DNA of 64,000 nucleotides from an uncultured Polaribacter sp. (GTDB lineage Bacteria; Bacteroidota; Bacteroidia; Flavobacteriales; Flavobacteriaceae): NCBI RefSeq assembly GCF_947497125.1, contig NZ_CANMFI010000002.1, positions 412,748 to 476,747 of the forward strand, read 5' to 3'. Shown piece by piece: positions 40,301 to 47,778 of this stretch (position 1 is its first letter; each line of letters starts with the position of its first letter). The notes under the pieces were generated by a model. It saw only the letters and a program-made list of their open reading frames with translations, ran no database searches and was not told where the DNA came from. The position numbers and the translations under genes were made by a program.

Positions 40301-41803
40301 GGAACGCTGCAATTAAGCGGAACAGCGATTAGTTTAAACGGAACATTTACGCAAGCGGATATTAACTCTGACTTTATAACGTATCTTCATAATGGATCGC
40401 AAACAATTACAGATGCTTTTGAATTTAGTGTAGAAGATGGTAAAGAAGATGGTGTTACTGCGATTACAAATCAAACCTTTAGCATTGTAGTTACACCTGT
40501 AAATCAGGCGCCAGTAATTATTACAAACACAGGAATCACATTAGATGAAGGTGCAAGCGAAACAATTACTACATCAAACTTACAAACGACAGATATAGAT
40601 GATGTTGCGACTGAATTAACCTATACGATTACCAAGTTGCCAACAAACGGAACGCTGCAATTAAGCGGAACAGCGATTAGTTTAAACGGAACATTTACGC
40701 AAGCGGATATTGATTCAGATTTTGTAACCTATCTTCATAATGGGTCTCAAACCATTGCAGATGCTTTCGAATTTAGTGTAGAAGACGGCAAAGAAGATGG
40801 TGTTACTGCGATTACAAATCAAACGTTTAGCATTACAGTTACACCTGTAAATCAGGCGCCAGTAATTATTACAAACACAGGTATCATATTAGATGAAGGT
40901 ACAAGCGCAACAATTACTACATCAAACTTACAAACGACAGATATAGATGATGCTGCGGCTGAGTTAACCTATACAATCACCAAGTTGCCAATAAACGGAA
41001 CGCTGCAATTAAGCGGAACAGCGATTAGTTTAAACGGAACATTTACGCAAGCGGATATTGATTCGGATCTTGTAACCTATCTTCATAATGGATCGCAAAC
41101 CATTGCAGATGCTTTCGAATTTAGTGTAGAAGATGGCAAAGAAGATGGTGTTACAGCGATTACAAATCAAACCTTTAGCATTGTGGTTACACCTGTAAAT
41201 CAAGCGCCAGTAATCATCACAAATACAGGCATTACTGTGAACGAATTTGTGTCTGTAACCATTACGAGTAGTGAGTTACAAACAACTGATGTAGATGCGA
41301 CTGATTCAGAATTAATCTACACCATTACCAAGTTGCCAATAAACGGAAAGCTACAATTAAACTATGTTGAGCTCTTTTTGAATGACACATTTACGCAAGC
41401 GGATATCAATGCCGATAGGTTAAAATATATTCATGATGAATCTGAAACAACTACAGATAGCTTTTTCTTTACTGTTGAAGATGGTAAAGAAAACGGAGTT
41501 GTTCCATTAGTAGAAAATAGGTTTTTAATAGAAATTATCAAACCAGTAATTTTAACAATTAACGACGCTATTTTATATCCAAACCCTGCTGAAATTGGTG
41601 TTGAAAAGTTTTTCTTAAAGACGATACATTTATCGTCGGAGATTAGTTTGTTTTCTGCTTTAGGCAGACCAATTCCTATAAAAACACGTAATGAAAATAG
41701 AAGTATTGTAGTAATACCTAGTCAGAATCTTACCGCTGGTTTTTATCTTGTAAGAATTAAGCTTAATAAAAAAGTAAAATATATTAAATGGCTCTTAAGA
41801 TAA
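25316..41803 (+). CDS. giant T9SS-secreted adhesin-like repeat protein, interrupted by an in-frame TAA after the signal peptide
   Basis: ATG 25316 encodes a signal peptide (MKIKATLLLLLVTISSFSQ) and eight more residues, then TAA at 25397-25399. The same frame then stays open from 25400 to the stop at 41801, about 5,470 codons, continuing the expected mature sequence (TGTSGKNWSISNKVFSVTG). A TTG at 25790 is the only early near-start codon and would give a product without signal peptide. Regions: filamentous-haemagglutinin-like beta-helix (about 25.4-34.1 kb) with recurring IAGPITAYGG modules and an autotransporter-type strand repeat near 27.3 kb; YDG repeats (34.1-37.25 kb); MBG-type domains (37.25-39.1 kb); cadherin/CSPG-like repeats (39.1-41.5 kb); T9SS type A tail with LYPNPAE. 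The role is probably adhesion or gliding. The single stop could be a nonsense mutation (CAA to TAA), a sequencing error or a read-through site. Confidence 0.85.
34379..37249 (+). repeat. eleven tandem 261-bp YDG-domain repeats inside the giant gene
   Basis: Repeat starts fall at exact 261-bp intervals (34379, 34640, 34901, 35162, 35423, 35684, 35945, 36206, 36467, 36728, 36989), giving 11 x 87 residues. Each unit reads approximately LTVTGITGxNKxYDGxT...FADANVGTGKTITTTGY...DKDNYSLTQPxLxADITAK. The ninth unit (36206) is the most divergent. A further, degenerate unit precedes the array from about 34.12 kb and one non-periodic relative occurs near 38.35-38.6 kb. Confidence 0.95.
39110..41545 (+). 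repeat. seven tandem 348-bp cadherin/CSPG-like repeats inside the giant gene
   Basis: Units of 116 residues start at 39110, 39458, 39806, 40154, 40502, 40850 and 41198. Each begins NQAPVIITNxGIxLDEG and contains TTDIDDxAxELTYTITKLP, FTQADIDSD and FSVEDGKEDG. The last unit (41198) is divergent and leads into the T9SS tail. Units 3-4 and 5-6 are near-identical pairs, with an uninterrupted 441-bp identity between 39764-40204 and 40460-40900 by eye. Confidence 0.93.
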
Positions 41804-41869
41804 AGAGTTGCTGTTTATAGTGCTTTGTCTGCAATTTTTTTATGTTGATGTAAGACAAAAGAATAATAA

Positions 41870-41902
41870 AAACCCTTTAAAAACTCTGTTTTTAAAGGGT
41901 TT
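41870..41902 (+). terminator. terminator after the giant gene
   Basis: AAACCCTTTAAAAA (41870-41883) pairs with TTTTTAAAGGGTTT (41889-41902) over a 5-nt loop, 66 bp past the stop codon. A very similar hairpin ends the AbiE operon at 43955-43987. Confidence 0.8.
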
Positions 41903-42350
41903 ACTTTACGCTAAATAGACCTATTTCCTCACTATTTAATACATTTTTTTAAGGTTTGTAAAAGATTTATAATACAAAGAAATTTTTCCTTAGGTTATGA
42001 AGATGTTTTTGGCAATGTAATTATGGAAAATACCACAAGATTTTACAGGTGATAGTATTAAATTGAAAATTTTAAGATTAACTATTATTTAAGATAGATG
42101 AGTTTTAAAAAATAGATAAGAGATCCAGAGTGATTGGGCTATATATAAATTTTACAGCTATACCTCAAAAAAGAAAAATGACTTTTAAAAATTTCCCTCG
42201 TTAATACTTAAAGTAATTCAGTAAAAGTTATTTTTATATCTATTGTAATAGGTTTAAAATCAACTTCATAAAAATAAAATCAAAAACTAAATAGTATAAA
42301 TGCGAGATTATTAGTAAAATTCACTAAATTTATCGGAAAATTACTATAAT
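41903..42350. other. AT-rich intergenic stretch without recognisable gene
   Basis: About 450 bp between the terminator and the AbiEi gene. I see only short reading frames and no tRNA, mobile element or repeat. Its right end holds a TAAATTTA promoter-like element (42325-42332) and the inverted pair TAGTAA (42312-42317) / TTACTA (42341-42346) directly before the AbiEi start, a possible antitoxin binding site. Confidence 0.4.
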
Positions 42351-43142
42351 TTGTTTTTATCAGATTTCATAAAAGAGCGTCTTTCATTTGAAGAATATTC
42401 ATTTTCAAAAGAAGAACTGCACTCTGTTAGTAAAAAAGAGAAATCACAACTAACTACAGACTTATCTTATCTTGTTAAAAAGGGAGAGATAATTTCTTTA
42501 CGAAAAGGGTTTTATTTAATTATTCCTCCAAGGTATACAAAATTTGGAAAGTTGCCACTTGAGTTATATGTAAATAAACTATTTAAGTTTATAGATAGAC
42601 CCTATTATGTAGGTTTATATTCTGCTGCAAAATTTCACGGAGCTAGCCATCAGCAAATACAAAGAGAATATATAGTAACTATAAAACCAACCTTGCTAGA
42701 TATTACAAAAAAAGGGAACGATATCTATTTTTTCACAACTTCAAAATGGCCATCAAAAAACATTATAGAAAAAAAATCGGATGCAGGAATTTTTAAAATT
42801 TCAAGTCCTGCACTAACAGCAGTCGATTTAATTCATCATCATAATAAGTTAGGCGGAATTAATAGAATGTTAGCCATTTTGGAAGAGTTATCCGAAGAAA
42901 TCACTAAAAATGACATCAAAGAATTATTGAGTTGGTATCCATATAAAAGTACTTTACAAAGATTTGGGTTTTTATTAGAAGATTTGGGAGTAGAGGAATT
43001 TATTTTAGAACCAATAATGCAACACTTAAAAAAATCGAAATACTTTCCGGTATTATTAAGCCCAAAATCAAAACAGAAAGCAGGTGCGGTAGATAATTAT
43101 TGGAAAGTAGATATAAATATTAAACTAGAAAGCGATTTATGA
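42351..43142 (+). CDS. abiEi: AbiEi-family antitoxin, type IV toxin-antitoxin system
   Basis: The 263-residue protein begins LSDFIKERLSFEEYSFSKEEL, then a winged-helix AbiEi N-terminal domain (LVKKGEIISLRKGFYLIIPPRY) and the AbiEi body (RPYYVGLYSAAKFHGASHQQIQ). Established relatives are antitoxins that counter the AbiEii nucleotidyltransferase and repress their own operon by binding inverted repeats. The start is a TTG; no in-frame ATG precedes it. The stop overlaps the toxin ATG by 4 bp (ATGA). The location next to a tRNA-Leu and a nuclease insertion suggests an accessory segment. Confidence 0.88.
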   Translation: MFLSDFIKERLSFEEYSFSKEELHSVSKKEKSQLTTDLSYLVKKGEIISLRKGFYLIIPPRYTKFGKLPLELYVNKLFKFIDRPYYVGLYSAAKFHGASHQQIQREYIVTIKPTLLDITKKGNDIYFFTTSKWPSKNIIEKKSDAGIFKISSPALTAVDLIHHHNKLGGINRMLAILEELSEEITKNDIKELLSWYPYKSTLQRFGFLLEDLGVEEFILEPIMQHLKKSKYFPVLLSPKSKQKAGAVDNYWKVDINIKLESDL

Positions 43143-43930
43143 TTCCGAAGCCTTACATAGCAAAATGGCAAGAACAGGCACCTTGGAAACAGTTTTATCA
43201 AGTAGAACAAGACCTTGTAATTAGTAGAGCATTGGTGGAAATATTTTCTGATGATTTTTTACGTGAAAACTTAGCTTTTAGAGGTGGTACAGCTTTACAT
43301 AAGTTGTATTTAAACCCAGCTCCAAGATATTCCGAGGATATCGATTTGGTTCAAATTAAACCAGGCCCTATAAAGCCAATAATGGAACGCATTAAAGAGG
43401 TTGTTACCTTTTTTGAAGAGCCAAGAAGAACGCAAGTAAAAGGACACGGAGCAAAAGCAACTTATCGTTTTACATCAGAATATGAAGCTATTAGGTTGCG
43501 TTTAAAATTAGAAATTAATTGTAAAGAGCATTTTAATGTTTTGGATTGGGTAGATTTTCCTTTCGAAGTAGAAAGCGAATGGTTTTCTGGGAAATCTATA
43601 ATTAAAACCTATAGTATTAACGAATTATTAGGTACAAAGTTACGTGCCTTATACCAACGCAGTAAAGGAAGAGATTTATTCGATTTAGATTATTCTAGGT
43701 TAAATATGGAATTAGACATAGACCAAATTATACAATGCTTTAAAGAATACACAATTTTTTCTACAGGAAACAGACCACCAAGTCAAAAAGAATTTTTATT
43801 AAATATTGAAGAAAAAGAGCAAGATCCAGACTTCACAGGAGATATGGAAGCTCTATTAAGAACAGGGGTAGAATACAATCAAGAAGAAGCCTTTAACTGG
43901 CTTAAAACCGAATTGATAAATAAGATATGA
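43139..43930 (+). CDS. abiEii: AbiEii/AbiGii-family nucleotidyltransferase toxin
   Basis: The 263-residue protein has the nucleotidyltransferase signature of AbiEii toxins: LAFRGGTALHKLYLNPAPRY with Gly49-Gly50, followed by SEDIDLVQ with Asp67 and Asp69. Later comes the conserved block INELLGTKLRALYQRSKGRDLFDLDY. Characterised family members modify nucleotides or tRNA and arrest growth, giving phage defence by abortive infection. It is coupled to the antitoxin by the ATGA overlap. All key motifs are intact, so the module looks functional. Confidence 0.9.
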   Translation: MIPKPYIAKWQEQAPWKQFYQVEQDLVISRALVEIFSDDFLRENLAFRGGTALHKLYLNPAPRYSEDIDLVQIKPGPIKPIMERIKEVVTFFEEPRRTQVKGHGAKATYRFTSEYEAIRLRLKLEINCKEHFNVLDWVDFPFEVESEWFSGKSIIKTYSINELLGTKLRALYQRSKGRDLFDLDYSRLNMELDIDQIIQCFKEYTIFSTGNRPPSQKEFLLNIEEKEQDPDFTGDMEALLRTGVEYNQEEAFNWLKTELINKI

Positions 43931-43954
43931 CTAATTCTCCACCCAAAAATTAAA

Positions 43955-43987
43955 AAACCCTTTAAAAACAACGGTTTTAAAGGGTTT
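43955..43987. terminator. terminator between AbiEii and tRNA-Leu
   Basis: AAACCCTTTAAAA (43955-43967) pairs with TTTTAAAGGGTTT (43975-43987) over a 7-nt loop. It can end the AbiE operon (plus) and the tRNA transcript (minus; the tRNA 3' end is at 43992). Confidence 0.8.
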
Positions 43988-43991
43988 ACAG

Positions 43992-44073
43992 TACTCGAGG
44001 TGGGAATCGAACCCACACTTCCGAAAAAACTGGATTTTGAATCCAGCGCGTCTACCAATTCCGCCACTCGAGC
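43992..44073 (-). tRNA. tRNA-Leu (anticodon CAA)
   Basis: Reading the minus strand, the acceptor GCTCGAG pairs with CTCGAGT (the first pair is G-U), followed by discriminator A. The D region is GGCGGAATTGGTAGACGC. The anticodon stem CTGGA/TCCAG encloses the loop TTCAAAA, giving CAA. The T arm GTGGG-TTCGAAT-CCCAC is perfect. The CCA end is not encoded. The 5' end lies 3 bp after the stop codon of the GIY-YIG gene, and its first 29 bases are duplicated beyond that gene. Confidence 0.95.
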
Positions 44074-44076
44074 AAT

Positions 44077-44322
44077 TTACATAGTGTCTCGCAAAGAACG
44101 TAATTTTTCTTTTCCTACACCAGATTTCCAATATTTTTCTCTCACTCTTGCTTCAATCCTGGTTTTTACTTGTTCAGAGTATAATAATTTAAAAGGAGCA
44201 TAAAACTTTGTAGTTCTTTCTCTTAACCCATTATGTCTCTTCAATCTTTCTTTTAGATTTGAAGTTAAACCAACATATATATAATTTTTGTCTTTACTAG
44301 AAATGGCATAAACATAAAACAT
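44077..44322 (-). CDS. small GIY-YIG nuclease-family protein inserted next to tRNA-Leu
   Basis: The 81-residue protein starts at the ATG MFYVYAISSKDKNYIYVGLT, which contains the GIY-YIG core (YVYA...YVGLT). It also has the catalytic-region Arg in LKERLKRHN and Glu in RIEARVREKYWKSG. The frame is open further upstream, but that part reads through the broken tRNA copy and palindromes and is not coding. It is a stand-alone minimal nuclease of the UvrC N-terminal/homing endonuclease fold, often found beside tRNA and rRNA genes in Bacteroidota. Its position between an intact tRNA and a duplicated tRNA 5' part suggests a homing-like insertion. Confidence 0.85.
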   Translation of the reverse strand: MFYVYAISSKDKNYIYVGLTSNLKERLKRHNGLRERTTKFYAPFKLLYSEQVKTRIEARVREKYWKSGVGKEKLRSLRDTM

Positions 44323-44335
44323 ATATACTTGTATT

Positions 44336-44404
44336 AGCGCGCCTGCCTGTCGGAAGACAGGTCTACCAATTCCGCCCTGTCTGCCGACAGGCAGGCACTC
44401 GAGC
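44336..44404 (-). pseudogene. broken duplicate of the 5' part of tRNA-Leu
   Basis: On the minus strand the three blocks 44404-44396, 44375-44361 and 44340-44336 join to reproduce, without mismatch, the first 29 bases of the tRNA-Leu at 44073 (acceptor strand, D arm, start of the anticodon stem). Two 20-bp insertions interrupt them. Similarity ends abruptly after GCGCT, 14 bp before the GIY-YIG ATG. No anticodon loop, T arm or 3' acceptor is present, so it cannot make a tRNA. Confidence 0.85.
44341..44395. repeat. pair of inverted 20-bp palindromic insertions within the tRNA fragment
   Basis: Insertion A (44341-44360, or 44342-44361 by junction ambiguity) reads CCTGCCTGTCGGAAGACAGG. Insertion B (44376-44395) reads CCTGTCTGCCGACAGGCAGG, which is A's reverse complement with one mismatch. 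The 15 bases between them are tRNA-derived, so the unit could fold as a 20-bp hairpin with a 15-nt loop. Similar palindromes occur widely in Bacteroidota intergenic DNA. Confidence 0.8.
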
Positions 44405-44427
44405 AATATCTACATCTCAATTCTCAG

Positions 44428-44476
44428 TTCTTGATTCTTGATTCTTGATTCTTGATTCTTGATTCTTGATTCTTGA
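44428..44476. repeat. seven tandem copies of the heptamer TTCTTGA
   Basis: A perfect 7 x 7-bp direct repeat between the tRNA fragment and prs. Its length could vary by slippage. It lies about 80 bp upstream of a TACTTTTG element (44558-44565) that may be the prs promoter. Confidence 0.9.
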
Positions 44477-44600
44477 ACTTTTTTAGTAGGTTGCAAATGT
44501 ATTAAAATATTTTATTTTAAAGTCTATAAATAAATATCAAAGTCAATAAATAATTTCTACTTTTGTCATCAAACAACAACACAACAAAAATTACAACTAA

Positions 44601-45542
44601 ATGCCTACAAATCAATTAACACCAAAACTTTTTGCTTGCAGACAAAGCACTGTTTTAGCAGAAAACATAGCCAAAGAATACAACACAACATTAGGAAAAG
44701 TAAAAACAACTTACTTTAGTGATGGCGAGTTTCAGCCAGCTTTCGAAGAATCTGTCCGAGGAAGACGTGTGTTTATTATTGGTTCTACGTTTCCGAACGC
44801 AGATAATTTAATGGAAATGTTATTGATGTGTGATGCGGCAAAAAGAGCTTCTGCAAGACATATAACAGCAGTAATGCCTTATTTTGGTTGGGCAAGACAA
44901 GACAGAAAAGACCAACCAAGAGTTGCAATTGGCGCAAAATTAGTAGCAAAATTATTAGAATCTGCAGGGGCTACCAGAATTATGACAATGGATTTGCATG
45001 CAGATCAAATACAAGGATTTTTCGAAAAACCAGTAGATCATTTATTTGCGTCTACTATTTTTATGCCTTATATAAAAAGCTTACAATTAGAAAACTTAAC
45101 CATTGCATCGCCAGATATGGGTGGTTCTAAAAGAGCTTATGCCTACTCTAAACATTTACATTCTGATGTAGTAATTTGCTACAAACAACGTAAAAAAGCC
45201 AATGTAATCTCTCATATGGAACTTATTGGCGATGTAAAAGGCAAAAATGTTATTTTGGTTGATGATATGATAGATACTGGTGGTACGCTAGCACATGCCG
45301 CTGATTTAATGATGGAAAGAGGTGCGTTAAGTGTAAGAGCAATCTGTACACACCCAATACTTTCTGGTGGCGCATACGATAAGATAGAAAACTCTGGGTT
45401 AACAGAATTAATTGTATCAGACACAATTCCGTTAAAAAAGGAGACATCTAAAATAAAAGTTGTATCTTGCGCGCCATTATTTGCAGATGTTATGCACAAA
45501 GTGCAAGACAATACTTCAATTAGTGGAAAATTTTTAATGTAA
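44601..45542 (+). CDS. prs: ribose-phosphate pyrophosphokinase
   Basis: The 313-residue enzyme makes PRPP from ribose 5-phosphate and ATP. Visible motifs are KLFACRQSTVLAENIA, FSDGEFQP, the ATP-loop region YFGWARQDRKDQPR, DLHADQIQGFF and the PRPP-binding loop VILVDDMIDTGGT. Length is normal. It is followed after 42 bp by rplY, the usual order in Flavobacteriaceae, and the two may be co-transcribed up to the terminator at 46216. Confidence 0.97.
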   Translation: MPTNQLTPKLFACRQSTVLAENIAKEYNTTLGKVKTTYFSDGEFQPAFEESVRGRRVFIIGSTFPNADNLMEMLLMCDAAKRASARHITAVMPYFGWARQDRKDQPRVAIGAKLVAKLLESAGATRIMTMDLHADQIQGFFEKPVDHLFASTIFMPYIKSLQLENLTIASPDMGGSKRAYAYSKHLHSDVVICYKQRKKANVISHMELIGDVKGKNVILVDDMIDTGGTLAHAADLMMERGALSVRAICTHPILSGGAYDKIENSGLTELIVSDTIPLKKETSKIKVVSCAPLFADVMHKVQDNTSISGKFLM

Positions 45543-45584
45543 ACTGTCCAACATAAAAAACGGACAAAATTTAAACAAAAAGTA

Positions 45585-46199
45585 ATGAAATCAATTACAA
45601 TTAAAGGATCAAAAAGAGAAAGCGTGGGCAAGGTAGCTACCAAAGCCTTACGTAATGCTGGTATGGTTCCTTGCGTTATATACGGAGGAGAAAACCCAAT
45701 ACACTTTTCAGCAGAAGAAAAAGCGTTTAAAAATTTGGTATTCACTCCAAACGTCTATACTGCAAGTATTGAGGTTGATGGAAAAAAAATACCTGCAATT
45801 TTACAAGACATTCAGTTTCACCCAGTTACAGACAAAATTATTCATGTAGATTTTTATCAATTATTTGATGATAAAGAAATTACTATGAAAATACCTGTAA
45901 AATTAGTTGGTACTTCTCCAGGGGTATTAAACGGTGGTTCTTTACGTTTTACAAACCGTAAATTAAAAGTAAAAGCATTACCTGCTAACCTACCAGATTT
46001 TGTTAATGCAGACATTTCTAAATTAAGAATAGGAAATAAATTATTAGTTACGTCTCTTTTTAATGACGACTATACTTTTATGCACCCAGATAACACCGTA
46101 GTTGTTCAAGTTAGAACTTCTCGTAACGCAACAGCAGACGAAGAAGAAGAAACAGAAGAAGAAACTGCAGAAGCTGCAACAGAAACTGCTGCAGAATAA
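45585..46199 (+). CDS. rplY: 50S ribosomal protein L25/general stress protein Ctc
   Basis: The 204-residue protein starts [38 protein letters not shown] (the L25 5S-rRNA-binding domain). It continues with the Ctc-type C-terminal beta domain ([23 protein letters not shown]) and ends in an acidic Glu/Thr/Ala tail from about residue 183. It binds 5S rRNA in the large ribosomal subunit. It is followed directly by a strong terminator. Confidence 0.96.
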   Translation: MKSITIKGSKRESVGKVATKALRNAGMVPCVIYGGENPIHFSAEEKAFKNLVFTPNVYTASIEVDGKKIPAILQDIQFHPVTDKIIHVDFYQLFDDKEITMKIPVKLVGTSPGVLNGGSLRFTNRKLKVKALPANLPDFVNADISKLRIGNKLLVTSLFNDDYTFMHPDNTVVVQVRTSRNATADEEEETEEETAEAATETAAE

Positions 46200-46215
46200 A
46201 TTTTATTATAGTATT

Positions 46216-46247
46216 AAAAAAGCGTTACAGTTTTGTAACGCTTTTTT
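46216..46247 (+). terminator. terminator after rplY
   Basis: AAAAAAGCGTTACA (46216-46229) pairs with TGTAACGCTTTTTT (46234-46247) around a GTTT loop and runs into further T residues, 17 bp past the rplY stop. Confidence 0.9.
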
Positions 46248-46376
46248 TTATGCCAAAACTATATGTATCACCACAGCTAATTGTAATTGGTTAATTCTTC
46301 TTATTTTTGAAGAAGATTTAAAAAACGCTCTTTTTTAAATAAAATAACACCTAAAAGAGACGCTAAAAACGTATTG

Positions 46377-46943
46377 ATGAAAAAATTTTTAATAGTGGGT
46401 TTGGGTAATATTGGCGATGATTACAAGAATACACGTCATAATATTGGCTTTCAAATTTTAGAAGCACTTGCCGAAGAGCACCAAGCTAGTTTTGAAACTC
46501 AAAAATTGGGAGACATTGCTACCTTTAGACACAAAGGCAAAACGTTTATTTTATTAAAACCAAGTACTTACATGAACTTAAGTGGCAAAGCGGTAAAATA
46601 TTGGTTACAACAAGAAAACATTGCTTTAGAAAACCTTCTAGTGGTTACCGATGATGTACATATCGATTTTGGTTCTATTCGAGTAAAAGCAAAAGGATCT
46701 GCTGGTGGGCACAACGGTTTAAAAGACATTCAAGAAAAATTAAACACCCAACAATATGCACGTTTTCGTTTTGGTGTTGGTGGTAATTATTCTAGAGGAC
46801 GACAAGCAGATTTTGTTTTAGGCAAATGGCTTAAAGAAGAAACCAGCCAATTAATAGAGCGTTTACCAATTGCAGCAAAAGTAGTAACTACTTTTGGCAC
46901 CGATGGCCTAAACAATACCATGAACACTTTTAACGGAAAGTAA
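46377..46943 (+). CDS. pth: peptidyl-tRNA hydrolase
   Basis: The 188-residue enzyme frees tRNA from stalled peptidyl-tRNA. It starts MKKFLIVGLGNIGDDYKNTRHNIGFQ, with Asn11 and catalytic His21, and contains LLKPSTYMNLSGKAV, VTDDVHIDFGSIRVKAKGSAGGHNGLKDI and RFRFGVGG. The ATG at 46377 is chosen; a TTG one codon earlier is possible but unnecessary. It is separated from rplY by a terminator. Confidence 0.97.
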   Translation: MKKFLIVGLGNIGDDYKNTRHNIGFQILEALAEEHQASFETQKLGDIATFRHKGKTFILLKPSTYMNLSGKAVKYWLQQENIALENLLVVTDDVHIDFGSIRVKAKGSAGGHNGLKDIQEKLNTQQYARFRFGVGGNYSRGRQADFVLGKWLKEETSQLIERLPIAAKVVTTFGTDGLNNTMNTFNGK

Positions 46944-46954
46944 CAAGAGCAACT

Positions 46955-47515
46955 CTAGTTTCTTACAAAGCTAATATTTGTTTCAATTTCGGTAGTAACA
47001 GTATCAATTACTTCTTCTGTCTCTTGTTTTAAAATAACAGTGTCTTCATTAAAAGTTACAATGGTAAAATTACCTTGTAAAAAACCATCATTAGAAGCCG
47101 AAATTTGTAAAGTATAGGTATCTGCATCTACTTGGTAAGTACCAGCTTCATCTATCAATAAAATAGTAGTATCTGTAATGGCACTACCAACAGCAGGGGT
47201 AACCACAGTAATAACTCTGTATTGCCCAATAGCTGTAAAGGTACCGTCTGTATTTAGTGTAAAATCTATTTGAAAAGTATCTCCGTTACTAGTAGAGGTA
47301 GCTACCGGAAAAGGAACCAAAACACCTGCTACTTCTGTTGCAGAGGTTACCTTTGTATCAATATTAAAATTAGTTACCTCATAGGTACCCGCAATGTTTT
47401 CTGTAGTTAATACATACGGAGCATCATTGTTATTACTACTGCTACAACTTGTTATTATAACCGAAACAAGTAAAATAATAAAGGGGTTTAATAGTTTCAT
47501 ATGTTTTTTTTTCAA
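46955..47515 (-). CDS. lipocalin-like hypothetical lipoprotein
   Basis: The 186-residue lipoprotein has Cys24 in VIITSC followed by SSSNNNDAP. The body starts LTTENIAGTYEVTNFNID, then alternating beta strands (FQIDFTLNTDGTFTAIGQYRV, TYQVDADTYTLQIS, NFTIVTFNEDTVILKQE). This is like small lipocalin-type or DUF proteins of Flavobacteriaceae. An internal ATG at 47500 (MKLLNPF) gives an equally good signal peptide. No function is assigned. It stands alone and is convergent with pth. Confidence 0.75.
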   Translation of the reverse strand: MKKKHMKLLNPFIILLVSVIITSCSSSNNNDAPYVLTTENIAGTYEVTNFNIDTKVTSATEVAGVLVPFPVATSTSNGDTFQIDFTLNTDGTFTAIGQYRVITVVTPAVGSAITDTTILLIDEAGTYQVDADTYTLQISASNDGFLQGNFTIVTFNEDTVILKQETEEVIDTVTTEIETNISFVRN

Positions 47516-47593
47516 AGATAAGTTTTAATTATGAATGCCATAAATAAGTGGCTTTTTTTATTTTAATAAGACACTCATTTTATAAAAAGGGAA

Positions 47594-47617
47594 AGCCCTC
47601 TAAATGAATAGAAGGCT
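47594..47617 (-). terminator. terminator after the LamG/FISUMP gene
   Basis: Arms 47594-47602 and 47609-47617 pair along 9 bp. The one plus-strand C/A mismatch is a G-U pair in minus-strand RNA, and the stem is followed there by TTTCCCTTTTT. It lies about 160 bp past the stop at 47779. Confidence 0.55.
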
Positions 47618-47778
47618 CGTTATTTTTTCTTTTTCAATGATCAACTTTCCCCTAAATTTGTATAGAAACTTTTTAGTTTCTGGATTTTTTATTGTTTAAA
47701 TTGTTTATTCTACAGGTAAGAATTAGTTTTTGATTACTGATTTTATAGTAGAATAATTTTCATTTGAAATTTTTAAAG

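Noticed and set aside
34379-41545. Regular repeats considered as CRISPR or minisatellite
   Set aside because: Periods of 261 and 348 bp lie in one coding frame with protein-domain character; no short repeat/unique spacer pattern.
43879-44131. Minus-strand reading frames reading MAELVDALDSKSS and similar over the tRNA
   Set aside because: They are translations of the tRNA-Leu gene, a familiar spurious product; the tRNA fold explains the sequence.
44323-44406. Upstream extension of the GIY-YIG frame (CLPVGRQGGIGRP...)
   Set aside because: It reads through the palindromic insertions and the broken tRNA; the domain begins at the ATG at 44322.
41804-44600. Integrative element with integrase at tRNA-Leu
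   Set aside because: No integrase, transposase or matching 3' tRNA attachment repeat is present; only the 5' tRNA part is duplicated.
45212-45745. 177-codon minus-strand frame across prs and rplY
   Set aside because: Antisense to two clear housekeeping genes, no family resemblance, low-complexity composition.
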